In this document: positions 7,098 through 15,384 of the stretch, piece by piece
Numbering within the stretch: position 1 is the first letter of the stretch
How the letters are laid out: each line of letters begins with the position of its first letter
Source: CAZELM01 sp964512995
GTDB lineage: Bacteria; CSSED10-310
Reading direction: 5' to 3'
Assembly: GCA_964512995.1 (NCBI GenBank)
Contig: CAZELM010000018.1
Coordinates: forward strand, 23,645-87,644
DNA length: 64,000 nt
Program-made: the position numbers and the translations under genes
Notes under the pieces: model-generated
Seen by the model: the letters and a program-made list of their open reading frames with translations, nothing else
Database searches by the model: none
What the model was told of the DNA's origin: nothing

Positions 7098-9869
7098 CTA
7101 TTTTTTTCGAAGCACGGCCTGCGCTGCGGCAAGGCTTGCGATGGGAACCCGGTATGGAGAGCAACTGACATAATCCAACCCGATAGCGTGGCAGAATTCA
7201 ACACTTCTCGGCTCACCACCATGTTCCCCACAGATCCCGATCTTCAGATTGGGTCGAACGAGTCGTCCCTTTTCTACAGCCAATTTTACCAGAATACCAA
7301 CACCGTCCTGGTCAAGAACCTGGAAAGGATCATACTCATAAACTCCAGCCGTAATGTATTCCGGCAAAAACTTTCCTGCATCATCACGGCTGAATCCGCA
7401 GCTCATCTGAGTGAGATCGTTTGTACCGAAGCTGAAAAACTGCGCGTGTTCTGCAATGTGATCAGCCGTAACAGCGGCTCGGGGAACTTCAATCATGGTG
7501 CCGATCAACACTTCAAATGGAAGTTGATGGATTTTGTTTTCTTTGCAGATGTCAGCGATTACTTTTTCGGTCAGTTCTCGCTGCAGCTTGAGTTCTTTGT
7601 AATGACCGACCAATGGGATCATGATTTCCGGGTGAACAGGGATATTTTCCTTTTGAACTTCAAGTGCTGCTTCAATAATCGCTCGGACCTGCATGGCGGT
7701 GACTTCCGGATAGCTGATCCCAAGCCGGCACCCGCGGTGACCGAGCATGGGGTTTGCTTCTTCCAGGGAGTGAACCAATTCCTTGATTGTTTCCGCGGGA
7801 ATGCCCATGGCTGCTGACATCTCAAGTTGTCCAGCGTGATCTTTGGGAAGGAATTCATGCAGCGGGGGATCCAATGTTCGGATCGTGGCTGGTCGGCCTT
7901 CCAGAACGCGGAATATGCCGCTAAAGTCTGAGCGTTGGAGTGGCAGAAGTTCAGCCAATGCCTGATTATATTGAGCCAATGGCTTCTCTAATTGGTTTTT
8001 CAGGTTCTGTAGCTCGTTATCGTTTGATCCTTTTTCACCGGATGATTCTTTTCTGTGGATTTCTTCACGAAGTCTTTTCACTTTTTCCGCCACCAAGATT
8101 AGCCGACGGAAAGATGTAATCCGATCACCTTCGAAAAACATATGTTCTGTCCGGCAGAGCCCGATCCCCTCCGCACCAAACTTGACTGCGACAGCCGTAT
8201 CCTTTGGGGAATCGGCATTGGTTCGGATGCGAAGTCTTCTGACTTTGGATGCCCACTGCATCAATTTCTTGAATGGTTCCGACAATTCAGGAGGATTTGT
8301 TTTGATACGGCCCAAATAGACATGACCAATTGTTCCATTCAAACTGATCCAGTCTCCTTCACGCAGTGTTTTTTGTCCAAACGTCACTGTTTTATCGGAA
8401 TAGTTTACGATTGCTTCTCCAGCCCCGGCCACGCAACATTTTCCCATTCCTCGAGCCACAACTGCTGCATGAGACGTCATACCTCCACGAGTGGTCAGAA
8501 TGCCACTGGAGACGGCCATGCCGCCGATGTCTTCAGGAGATGTTTCGATTCTGACAAGGATGATCGGATCTATTTTCGAAGGCTCCACCCCAGCTTTCAC
8601 CTGTTCCAAGATATACTGCTCCGCATCTTCCGCTGTAAATTTGATGCGTCCGGTGGCTGATCCGGGGCTGGCGGGTAATCCCTTTGTGAGAACAACTGCT
8701 TCACGTTCCTTCTCTTGATCGAATATTGGATGAAGCAGTTGATCGAGTGAATTGGGTGGAATACGCATCATGGCTTCTTCTTCTGTAATCAGTTTTTCAG
8801 TGACCATATCCACTGCTATCTTGACTTTAGCATTGGTAGTGCATTTTCCATTCCGTGTTTGAAGAATATAAAGAATTCCTTGCTGGATTGTAAACTCCAG
8901 ATCCTGCATCTCCCGGTAGTGGAGTTCCAGTTTATGACGGACGTCTGTAAGCTGCTGATAAATAGCCGGATTCTGCTCCCTCAGCTTTTCCAGGGGGAGT
9001 GGTGTCCGAATGCCAGCGACAACGTCTTCTCCCTGAGCATTCATCAGAAATTCCCCATAAAAAATATTATCGCCATTGGATGGATTGCGTGTAAATGCCA
9101 CTCCGGTTCCGGAGTTGTCACCGAGATTGCCAAAAACCATGGACTGAACATTCACTGCTGTACCGATTAGCCCACGGATATCATTTAACTCGCGATACTT
9201 GCAGGCTCTTGGATTATCCCAGGATTTGAACACTGCTTCGATCGATTTCAGGAGCTGCTCGCGGGGATCTTCCGGAATATCTGAAGATGTATGCTTTCGA
9301 TATATTTCCCGGTAACGTTCGATCAGAACACTCAAATCGTTTTCATCCAGCTCTGTATCCATCGTGATATTTTTTTCGTTCTTAAGTGACTGAAGAGCGT
9401 GTTCAAATTCTTCATGGGGGACATTCATTACGACATCACCGAACATCTGAATAAACCGGCGATAGACATCCAGAGCGAATCTTCTGTTTCCGGAAATGCG
9501 AGCGAGTCCTTCTACGACTTTTGAGTTGATACCCAGATTTAGAATGGTATCCATCATTCCCGGCATGGATGCCGCCGCTCCCGAACGTACGGAAACGAGA
9601 AGTGGTTTATCTGGATTGCCGAAATAACATCCCATTGTGGATTCTAATTTATTGATATATGTATCCAGTTCTGGCAGCAATGGTTCCGGGAGTCTGCGGT
9701 TTTGAGTATATTCTCGGCAGACTTCTGTGGAAATGGTAAAGCCCGGAGGTACCGGGATTCCGATACGTGTCATTTCTGCGAGGTTTGCACCTTTACCGCC
9801 TAGCAGAGATTTCATCGTTTGATCACCATCCGCTTTACCTTGACCGAAAAAATAGATCATTTTATTCAT
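7098..9869 (-). CDS. ppdK: Pyruvate, phosphate dikinase
   Basis: Reversibly converts pyruvate, ATP and Pi to phosphoenolpyruvate, AMP and PPi. 923 residues, slightly longer than the usual ~880. N-terminal ATP-grasp domain (LLGGKGANLAEM); central phosphohistidine domain with GGMTSHAAVVARGMG carrying the catalytic His; C-terminal TIM barrel ending in GICGEHGGEPRSVEF with the conserved catalytic Cys. About 40 extra residues between the swivel and barrel domains (KVKRLREEIHRKESSGEKG onwards) look like a charged helical insertion. ATG with GGAG nine bases upstream. The response regulator follows after 14 bases and is probably co-transcribed. Typical of anaerobes using PPi-linked glycolysis. Confidence 0.97.
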   Translation of the reverse strand: MNKMIYFFGQGKADGDQTMKSLLGGKGANLAEMTRIGIPVPPGFTISTEVCREYTQNRRLPEPLLPELDTYINKLESTMGCYFGNPDKPLLVSVRSGAAASMPGMMDTILNLGINSKVVEGLARISGNRRFALDVYRRFIQMFGDVVMNVPHEEFEHALQSLKNEKNITMDTELDENDLSVLIERYREIYRKHTSSDIPEDPREQLLKSIEAVFKSWDNPRACKYRELNDIRGLIGTAVNVQSMVFGNLGDNSGTGVAFTRNPSNGDNIFYGEFLMNAQGEDVVAGIRTPLPLEKLREQNPAIYQQLTDVRHKLELHYREMQDLEFTIQQGILYILQTRNGKCTTNAKVKIAVDMVTEKLITEEEAMMRIPPNSLDQLLHPIFDQEKEREAVVLTKGLPASPGSATGRIKFTAEDAEQYILEQVKAGVEPSKIDPIILVRIETSPEDIGGMAVSSGILTTRGGMTSHAAVVARGMGKCCVAGAGEAIVNYSDKTVTFGQKTLREGDWISLNGTIGHVYLGRIKTNPPELSEPFKKLMQWASKVRRLRIRTNADSPKDTAVAVKFGAEGIGLCRTEHMFFEGDRITSFRRLILVAEKVKRLREEIHRKESSGEKGSNDNELQNLKNQLEKPLAQYNQALAELLPLQRSDFSGIFRVLEGRPATIRTLDPPLHEFLPKDHAGQLEMSAAMGIPAETIKELVHSLEEANPMLGHRGCRLGISYPEVTAMQVRAIIEAALEVQKENIPVHPEIMIPLVGHYKELKLQRELTEKVIADICKENKIHQLPFEVLIGTMIEVPRAAVTADHIAEHAQFFSFGTNDLTQMSCGFSRDDAGKFLPEYITAGVYEYDPFQVLDQDGVGILVKLAVEKGRLVRPNLKIGICGEHGGEPRSVEFCHAIGLDYVSCSPYRVPIASLAAAQAVLRKK

Positions 9870-10032
9870 CTTTGGAGTCTCCTATCTTGTATTATCGTGC
9901 GAAATTGTTCCTACTCCGAATGCTTCCCAGCAACACTGTGTCAGTCGTTGTGCTGCTCATGTAGAGATACAACTCAACAGTACGCTCTGCAAGAAAATAT
10001 TTTAGAAATATGGGGCCGGAGGAGTGGCGTTT

Positions 10033-10728
10033 TTACGCAAGACGGTACTTCCCGCCTTTGGCTTCCGCAACTTTATTGTCCTCAATCAATTCAGAGATGA
10101 TGGAATCCAGACCTTCGAGGCTTCTTCCCAAAACAGCCGCCAGTTCTTCCAAGGTAAGTCCTTCTGGACGTCCGCGAAATGCGGTCAATATTTTGAATCG
10201 CAGAATTTCTTTTTCGCGAGTGCTCATTTCGGGGAGGTCTGCTTTGGGCTGGGTTTTCTTTGCTTTTGCTTCTTCAAGCACCTTGGCATCAACCACACGA
10301 CGTCGTATCCCTTCACGGGGGACAGGTATTGGTGTCTCTTCTTTGGCGGCAGCGGTCACTTTGTAAATTTTGCCATCTTTTTCGACTTTTTTATCCATGA
10401 CCAGTTGTCGTAAAGGAATTCGCAGATAATGCCACTGCATGTCTAATGCTTTGGCCATCTCTTTTAATGTACATCCTGTAGAAAACTGAGCAATCGCTTC
10501 CAGTATCCGACCTTCCAGTTCGCCGAGTTCCCTTCTTGGAATCTTACGTTTTTTAATTGGCTTTTTATGTGTCTCTATATCATCTCCATTATCATAAGAC
10601 ACCGGCATTGACGAAGGCGAAGACGAGGTGGATTGCTCCGAATTTTCCCGTCCCCTTTCAACCATTTTAAACACAAAATCTTCAAATGTCTTAGCTATCC
10701 CTTTAATGAAAAGCTCCCAAACTTCCAT
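10033..10728 (-). CDS. Protein with two winged-helix-like domains; function unknown
   Basis: 231 residues. The N-terminal ~30 residues are a possible helix (MEVWELFIKGIAKTFEDFVF). A Ser-rich and then Lys/Arg-rich segment (KKPIKKRKIPRRE) leads to a first winged-helix-like unit at about 70-125 (LEGRILEAIAQFSTGCTLKE...VEKDGKIYKV). A basic linker follows, then a second such unit at about 170-230 (ILRFKILTAFRGRPEGLTLE...KGGKYRL). The two units look like an internal duplication. DNA binding is inferred from fold-like patterns only. Strong AAAGGAG site before the ATG. Same direction as ppdK, 163 bases upstream of it, so it may be a local regulator. Confidence 0.7.
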   Translation of the reverse strand: MEVWELFIKGIAKTFEDFVFKMVERGRENSEQSTSSSPSSMPVSYDNGDDIETHKKPIKKRKIPRRELGELEGRILEAIAQFSTGCTLKEMAKALDMQWHYLRIPLRQLVMDKKVEKDGKIYKVTAAAKEETPIPVPREGIRRRVVDAKVLEEAKAKKTQPKADLPEMSTREKEILRFKILTAFRGRPEGLTLEELAAVLGRSLEGLDSIISELIEDNKVAEAKGGKYRLA

Positions 10729-11098
10729 TGCTATCTCCTTTCATGCAATCTATTTCAATATTAGTATTATTCTCGAAAATACTGACTTTTAGAACAACCT
10801 GATATATTCTTTGTAATTCAAACGATGGTTTGTAAAACAAAAGCGGTCGTTGCAGATAGACAACTATTCGCGTTTATATCTTTGTATTACAGAAAATGCA
10901 AGCAGAAATATTCCCTCCTTCAGTCATCAAGCATTATACACGGCTACACTATAAAAAGTTCCATTCATTAATGTATCATGACTGGTACATCCATAGTAAG
11001 TATTATCTGTGCATTCATTGATAACCGCATGTACGAAGTTAGGAACATATTAACGGGTGCGATTCATATCGATGGAAAGAATCGTTAATCTGTCTTGA
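10729..11098. other. 370-base AT-rich intergenic region
   Basis: No credible gene or RNA is seen. It lies downstream of the AmgK-like kinase gene and upstream of the winged-helix gene, both leftward, and probably holds the promoter of the latter. An AT-rich stretch around 10755-10800 would suit, but no box is clear enough to call. No T-tract hairpin marks the end of the kinase gene. Confidence 0.5.
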
Positions 11099-12145
11099 TT
11101 ATTGGGATTCTTCTTGCATTTCCGGAATCCATTTTTTTAATATTTCTCTCAGATCTGAAAAAGTGATCGTAAAATTCTTACATTTATACGGAATATATTG
11201 AAGCCTCATAAATTCTTTTTCCAAGTGTCTGGCCAGGATCGGAATATACTGCTTATAATGATGTTTTCCACGGGCATATGATTGAAATCCAAACGTACCA
11301 AGTGCTTTTAAGTTACGTTGAAGGCACATGAGACCAAAAAGATTTCGATGATACTCCCATACGGAACGCGGTAGTCCCATTGCCGAATAATATTCTTTAA
11401 TGTAAGATTCGATGTAATGTTCTGGTAATTCGATGTATGCATCTCTCAACAGGGAAGCCAGATCATATTCTGATAATCCCAGTCTGGCATCCTGAAAATC
11501 AATCACAACGACACGATTATTGGAGATCATCAGATTTCTTGAATGAAAATCCCGGTGAGTCATGACCGTGGGTTCCTTGGATAAAATAGCAGCCAGTTGG
11601 AGAAATGATTTTTCCAGAATCGCTTCTTCAGTGGGTGAGATAGTAATCCCTTTGAATTTTTCCAGGAAATTTTCCTTGAAAAAGATCAATTCTTCAAGAA
11701 ATTTTGATGTATCAAATCGGATTGAAAATGCTGGACAGGATTTATCTCTGGACTGGGTGCAGTCCCGTTGAAGCCGTAAAAGGATATCTAATGTTTGAGT
11801 ATATATTTTTAATGCTTCCTCTTCTGATTCCAAAAAGACAGATTGTAATGTTTTATCTCCCAGATCCTCTAATACGATTAATCCATTCGATTCGTCTATG
11901 TGATCAATATTTGGAACCGGGATACCATGCTGCTGGAAGAAGATTTGAATGAGGAGAAATGGATCTTCAGAGCTTCGAAAAGGAAATCCCCGGTCCATGA
12001 CGATCAGTGTTTTACCCGTTGAATGGATGATCCGATAATATTTCCTCATACTTGCATCTCCAGGTAACGCCATAATACGGATATCGCCATATTTATTTCT
12101 CATCAATTTTAACAAAAGATCCGGATGAAGGAGATTATGTTTCAT
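11099..12145 (-). CDS. AmgK-like sugar kinase (aminoglycoside phosphotransferase fold)
   Basis: 348 residues from the ATG at 12145, chosen because GGAG lies about ten bases upstream; a longer in-frame start lies deep in the preceding gene. The N-terminus has LPGDASMRKYYRI, which matches the GDAS-R-Y-R signature of AmgK, the anomeric kinase for N-acetylmuramate and N-acetylglucosamine in peptidoglycan recycling. The catalytic loop THRDFHSRNLM (Brenner motif) and metal-binding IDFQDAR are intact. It overlaps the upstream nucleotidyltransferase gene by 11 bases, as amgK pairs with murU in Pseudomonas. The exact sugar is inferred. Confidence 0.85.
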   Translation of the reverse strand: MKHNLLHPDLLLKLMRNKYGDIRIMALPGDASMRKYYRIIHSTGKTLIVMDRGFPFRSSEDPFLLIQIFFQQHGIPVPNIDHIDESNGLIVLEDLGDKTLQSVFLESEEEALKIYTQTLDILLRLQRDCTQSRDKSCPAFSIRFDTSKFLEELIFFKENFLEKFKGITISPTEEAILEKSFLQLAAILSKEPTVMTHRDFHSRNLMISNNRVVVIDFQDARLGLSEYDLASLLRDAYIELPEHYIESYIKEYYSAMGLPRSVWEYHRNLFGLMCLQRNLKALGTFGFQSYARGKHHYKQYIPILARHLEKEFMRLQYIPYKCKNFTITFSDLREILKKWIPEMQEESQ

Positions 12146-13100
12146 AAGGCTGCTCCATTTTGACACAATTATCATGCGAAATTACAACACATCGCTGGTG
12201 ATGGGAACCAGATTGGATGCGATTTCCAGGCCACACGATGACGTCATCTCCGATAGAGGCATCATCTTCAATGATAACATTTTTACTCAAAACGACACGG
12301 TTACCAATAGAACATCGGGTTCCCAGGCGAATGGATGGATCGATAAATCTGCAATGGATGTGGTCCATGGCAGATTGCCCAACTTCCAGCTTCCCCATGA
12401 TGCCGTCCCAATGCGCTTTAATATATTGAGACGGAGATCCGATATCATTCCAATATCCAGGATGGCGATAGGCGTGCAATATACATCTATCGGATAGTGC
12501 TTTGGGATATACATCCGAATTGATGCAGGAGTAACCGGTTGGAGTGATGTAATGATAAATCTCTGGCTCGATTACATGAATACCTGTAAAGGTCCCCTGC
12601 CAGTCATAGTTTCCATTTTTCAGGGGACCATACGGAAACATCGTAACTTCATTCTTCATATTCGCGCCAATGGGACTGAATCCAAAGTGTAAAGATGGTG
12701 GATGCAGGACCAATGTAGAGAGTGCTTTTGAACTGGCATGGATTTTGATTACTTCATCCAATGCAATATCAAACAATATATCTCCATTTACAAGGAGAAA
12801 TGTTTTCCGGGACAGGTGCTTTTTAAAAGGGATGAGAGCTCCTGCGGTACCGAGGATTTTTGTTTCAACGTTAAAGCGAAGTTTCACATCAATGGGGACA
12901 TATCGATGGATATGATCACGGATACTATTCGGGCAATGATGCAAATTAATAAACACTTCCGATATTCCTGCATAAAACAGTTTCTCGATGATATGTGCAA
13001 GAATCGGTTTATTGAAGAATGGTAATGCCGGCTTGGCCATATGATTGGTGAAGGGTCTCAGTCGTGTTCCAAATCCGGCAGCTAGAATTAGTGCTTTCAT
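12135..13100 (-). CDS. Sugar-1-phosphate nucleotidyltransferase (MurU/GMP-like) with extra C-terminal repeats
   Basis: 321 residues. The nucleotide-binding signature LILAAGFGTRLRPFT is at the N-terminus, followed by KPALPFFNKPIL, the metal-binding VNGDILFD and GYWNDIGSP. From about 245 there is a hexapeptide-type left-handed helix segment (IRLGTRCSIGNRVVLSKNVI and on). MurU is about 225 residues and lacks this tail, so the enzyme may instead be a mannose- or glucose-1-phosphate nucleotidyltransferase with a C-terminal helix. Pairing with an AmgK-like kinase favours an anomeric-kinase-plus-nucleotidyltransferase salvage shunt. First gene of the long leftward run. Confidence 0.85.
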   Translation of the reverse strand: MKALILAAGFGTRLRPFTNHMAKPALPFFNKPILAHIIEKLFYAGISEVFINLHHCPNSIRDHIHRYVPIDVKLRFNVETKILGTAGALIPFKKHLSRKTFLLVNGDILFDIALDEVIKIHASSKALSTLVLHPPSLHFGFSPIGANMKNEVTMFPYGPLKNGNYDWQGTFTGIHVIEPEIYHYITPTGYSCINSDVYPKALSDRCILHAYRHPGYWNDIGSPSQYIKAHWDGIMGKLEVGQSAMDHIHCRFIDPSIRLGTRCSIGNRVVLSKNVIIEDDASIGDDVIVWPGNRIQSGSHHQRCVVISHDNCVKMEQPYET

Positions 13101-13330
13101 GATAACTCCCGATTTTCTCCATCATTTGTCTGTTAAACAAAACCCATTCTCAATCATGCTGTAGACTATCGATTTCGTTCAATGCACGCAACGATATTTT
13201 TTTATCTGCCGATCATTTTTTTCGTTATATCCAGTGTTCCCTGCTTCACTGATGTCATACTCTGTTTAATTCAGATACAGTTATTTAATGTAATAAGCAT
13301 TAATGTTTGGTACAAGGGAAAGGAATTTTA

Positions 13331-13360
13331 TTGTCAGACTGATCGTGAACCTGTTAAGAT
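13331..13360 (+). promoter_or_regulatory. Possible sigma-70-type promoter for the NatAB-like operon
   Basis: TTGTCA at 13331-13336 and TAAGAT at 13355-13360 with an 18-base spacer, in the divergent region between the leftward nucleotidyltransferase and the rightward ABC operon. The AGGAGG ribosome site follows almost at once, so the leader would be very short. Weak call. Confidence 0.3.
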
Positions 13361-13384
13361 AAATTTCAGGAGGAACTAGGATTA

Positions 13385-14623
13385 TTGAAATTAGTGTTCT
13401 ACATTTGGTTTAAAGAAATTCTAAATTTTTTAAGAGATAAGCATACTATTGTATATTCGATTGTTTTCCCGATTCTGTTCTATCCGCTGTTATTATGGGG
13501 GATGAATCAGGTCCTGATGATCCAGAAGGGATCTCTTGAGAGTATGCCATCACGGGTAGCGTTTACAGAGAACCCTGTGATTGAATTGATTCACCCTATT
13601 TTAGAAGAAAGAAACCAATTTCAAATAACGGAAAATCCAATCGAGGACAGTGATATCACCTCGGACACATTGCAGCGGCTGGATATCGACGTCGTTATTC
13701 GAACTGTCCGATGTGCTTCCGATCTTGAGTTAGCTCTTATTTATAATGGATCCCTGGATCGATCTCTGGAAGCAAAAACGCGCATTGAACGTATTGTGGA
13801 TAAGATCAACCTCGAAAAAATTCACGGGATATCCGAATCGCAACGTCAAGACAAACCGGATTTCAAGATCATCAGCATCGACCTTGCCTCCAAGAAAGAT
13901 AAATCCATGTTTATATTGGGAATTATCCTGCCCATGATCATTGTCATTATCACGGTAATGGGGGGGTTATATCCGGCTATTGAAGTCATCGTCAGTGAAA
14001 AAGAACGCCAGACTTTGGAGACTACGCTTTTGGCACCTGTTTCAGGAATAACTCTGGTTATCGGTAAATTTTTGTCCGTGATCACCATGTGTATGTCCGC
14101 GGCTATCCTCAATATTTTTTCGATTCTGCTGACACTGAAACACACGTTTATACTCGATTCAGATTTTGCAGAATTAGACTTCAAAATTCCAATCTCCGCA
14201 GTTCCATTGATTTTGCTCGGGACTTTTCTCATCGCAGCGATGTTCTCGTCAATGATGATTTTAGTGGCGTCATTCGCAAAGAATTTCAAGGAAGGTCAAA
14301 GTTTTGTGATGCCAATTTACGCACTGGGAATTCAACCTTCTGTTATTTCTGCACTGCCAGGAGTGCCGTTCAATGAATACACCGCTCTTGTGCCAATTAC
14401 AAATGTCGCTCTCCTCTTTCGAGAGCTTATTCGTGGAAACTGGGATTTTCTGCCAATTCTCCTGACAATCGGAACACTGACGATCTGGTGTTTGATTTTT
14501 CTTTACATTGCCAAATCGTTTATAAAACGAGATTCTTTTGTGCTCGGTTTTTCAAGAAAACGATTCAACATTTTCAGATCTCGATCTATTGAACCCAATG
14601 ATCATGAAGAGGTAACGTTTTGA
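13385..14623 (+). CDS. ABC-2 type exporter permease (NatB-like)
   Basis: 412 residues, inner membrane. One helix near the N-terminus (IVYSIVFPILFYPLLLWGM), a periplasmic stretch of about 150 residues, then five or six helices beginning at MFILGIILPMIIVIITVMG; this is the NatB/ABC-2 layout. The motif VSEKERQTLETTLLAPVS after the second helix is typical of the family. TTG start preceded by AGGAGG. Its stop overlaps the TTG start of the ATPase (TTGA), and a second, longer permease follows, so the three form one exporter. Substrate unknown; NatAB of Bacillus exports Na+, but the family is broad. Confidence 0.88.
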   Translation: MKLVFYIWFKEILNFLRDKHTIVYSIVFPILFYPLLLWGMNQVLMIQKGSLESMPSRVAFTENPVIELIHPILEERNQFQITENPIEDSDITSDTLQRLDIDVVIRTVRCASDLELALIYNGSLDRSLEAKTRIERIVDKINLEKIHGISESQRQDKPDFKIISIDLASKKDKSMFILGIILPMIIVIITVMGGLYPAIEVIVSEKERQTLETTLLAPVSGITLVIGKFLSVITMCMSAAILNIFSILLTLKHTFILDSDFAELDFKIPISAVPLILLGTFLIAAMFSSMMILVASFAKNFKEGQSFVMPIYALGIQPSVISALPGVPFNEYTALVPITNVALLFRELIRGNWDFLPILLTIGTLTIWCLIFLYIAKSFIKRDSFVLGFSRKRFNIFRSRSIEPNDHEEVTF

Positions 14624-15384
14624 TAGATGTAACACGTTTGACGAAATATTTTGTCGACTCGCAACGGGGACGTATCACAGCGGTCAATGACATCAATTTC
14701 AATTGTAAAGTAGGCGAGATTTTTGGATTACTCGGTCCGAATGGAGCGGGCAAGACGACAACTTTACGAATTCTGGCAACTCTGCTCAATCCGTCTATGG
14801 GAACAGCACAGATTAATGGATTTGACATTTTGAAATCTCCGGAGAACGTAAGAGCTTCCTTGGGATTTTTATCATCGTCCACTGGACTTTACCCACGATT
14901 GACGCCACGGGAGATTTTGACGTACTTTGGTCGACTGCATAATCTTGCTACAGATGAAATCAACTTCAGAATCAACAAACTGATCAGCGATTTTAAGATT
15001 GATACCTATGCGAATGTCCGGTGTGAAAAATTATCTTCAGGAATGAAACAGAAAGTATCGATCGCACGCACATTGATAAATGATCCGCCAATACTGATTT
15101 TTGATGAACCGACCGTTGGCCTGGATGTAATCGCCGCAGCCCAGACGATGAAAACCATTCTTTCTTATCGGGAGAGAGGCAAGTGCATTTTGTATTCAAC
15201 ACATATCATGAGTGAAGCAGAAAAACTCTGTGATCGCATCGGGATCATTCATCAAGGTTCCTTGAAAGCCATCGGTACATTGGAGGAACTCCGAGAACTC
15301 ACCGGACGCCGATATCTTGAAGATATTTTCCTGTCACTGATCGAGAGTGAGTCGGGAGATAAAACGGGTGAGATTTCACATTAA
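14620..15384 (+). CDS. ABC exporter ATPase (NatA-like)
   Basis: 254 residues. Walker A LGPNGAGKTTTL, signature LSSGMKQKVSIA and Walker B ILIFDEPTVGLD followed by the H-loop STHIMSEAE. It powers the flanking permeases. TTG start overlapping the upstream stop by four bases; the downstream permease starts within its last codons. The first residues (IDVTRLTKYF) are the normal beginning of the fold, which supports the TTG start. Confidence 0.92.
   Translation: MIDVTRLTKYFVDSQRGRITAVNDINFNCKVGEIFGLLGPNGAGKTTTLRILATLLNPSMGTAQINGFDILKSPENVRASLGFLSSSTGLYPRLTPREILTYFGRLHNLATDEINFRINKLISDFKIDTYANVRCEKLSSGMKQKVSIARTLINDPPILIFDEPTVGLDVIAAAQTMKTILSYRERGKCILYSTHIMSEAEKLCDRIGIIHQGSLKAIGTLEELRELTGRRYLEDIFLSLIESESGDKTGEISH

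Noticed and set aside
7059..7817. 252-codon plus-strand open frame
   Set aside because: Shadow of ppdK on the other strand; no family features.
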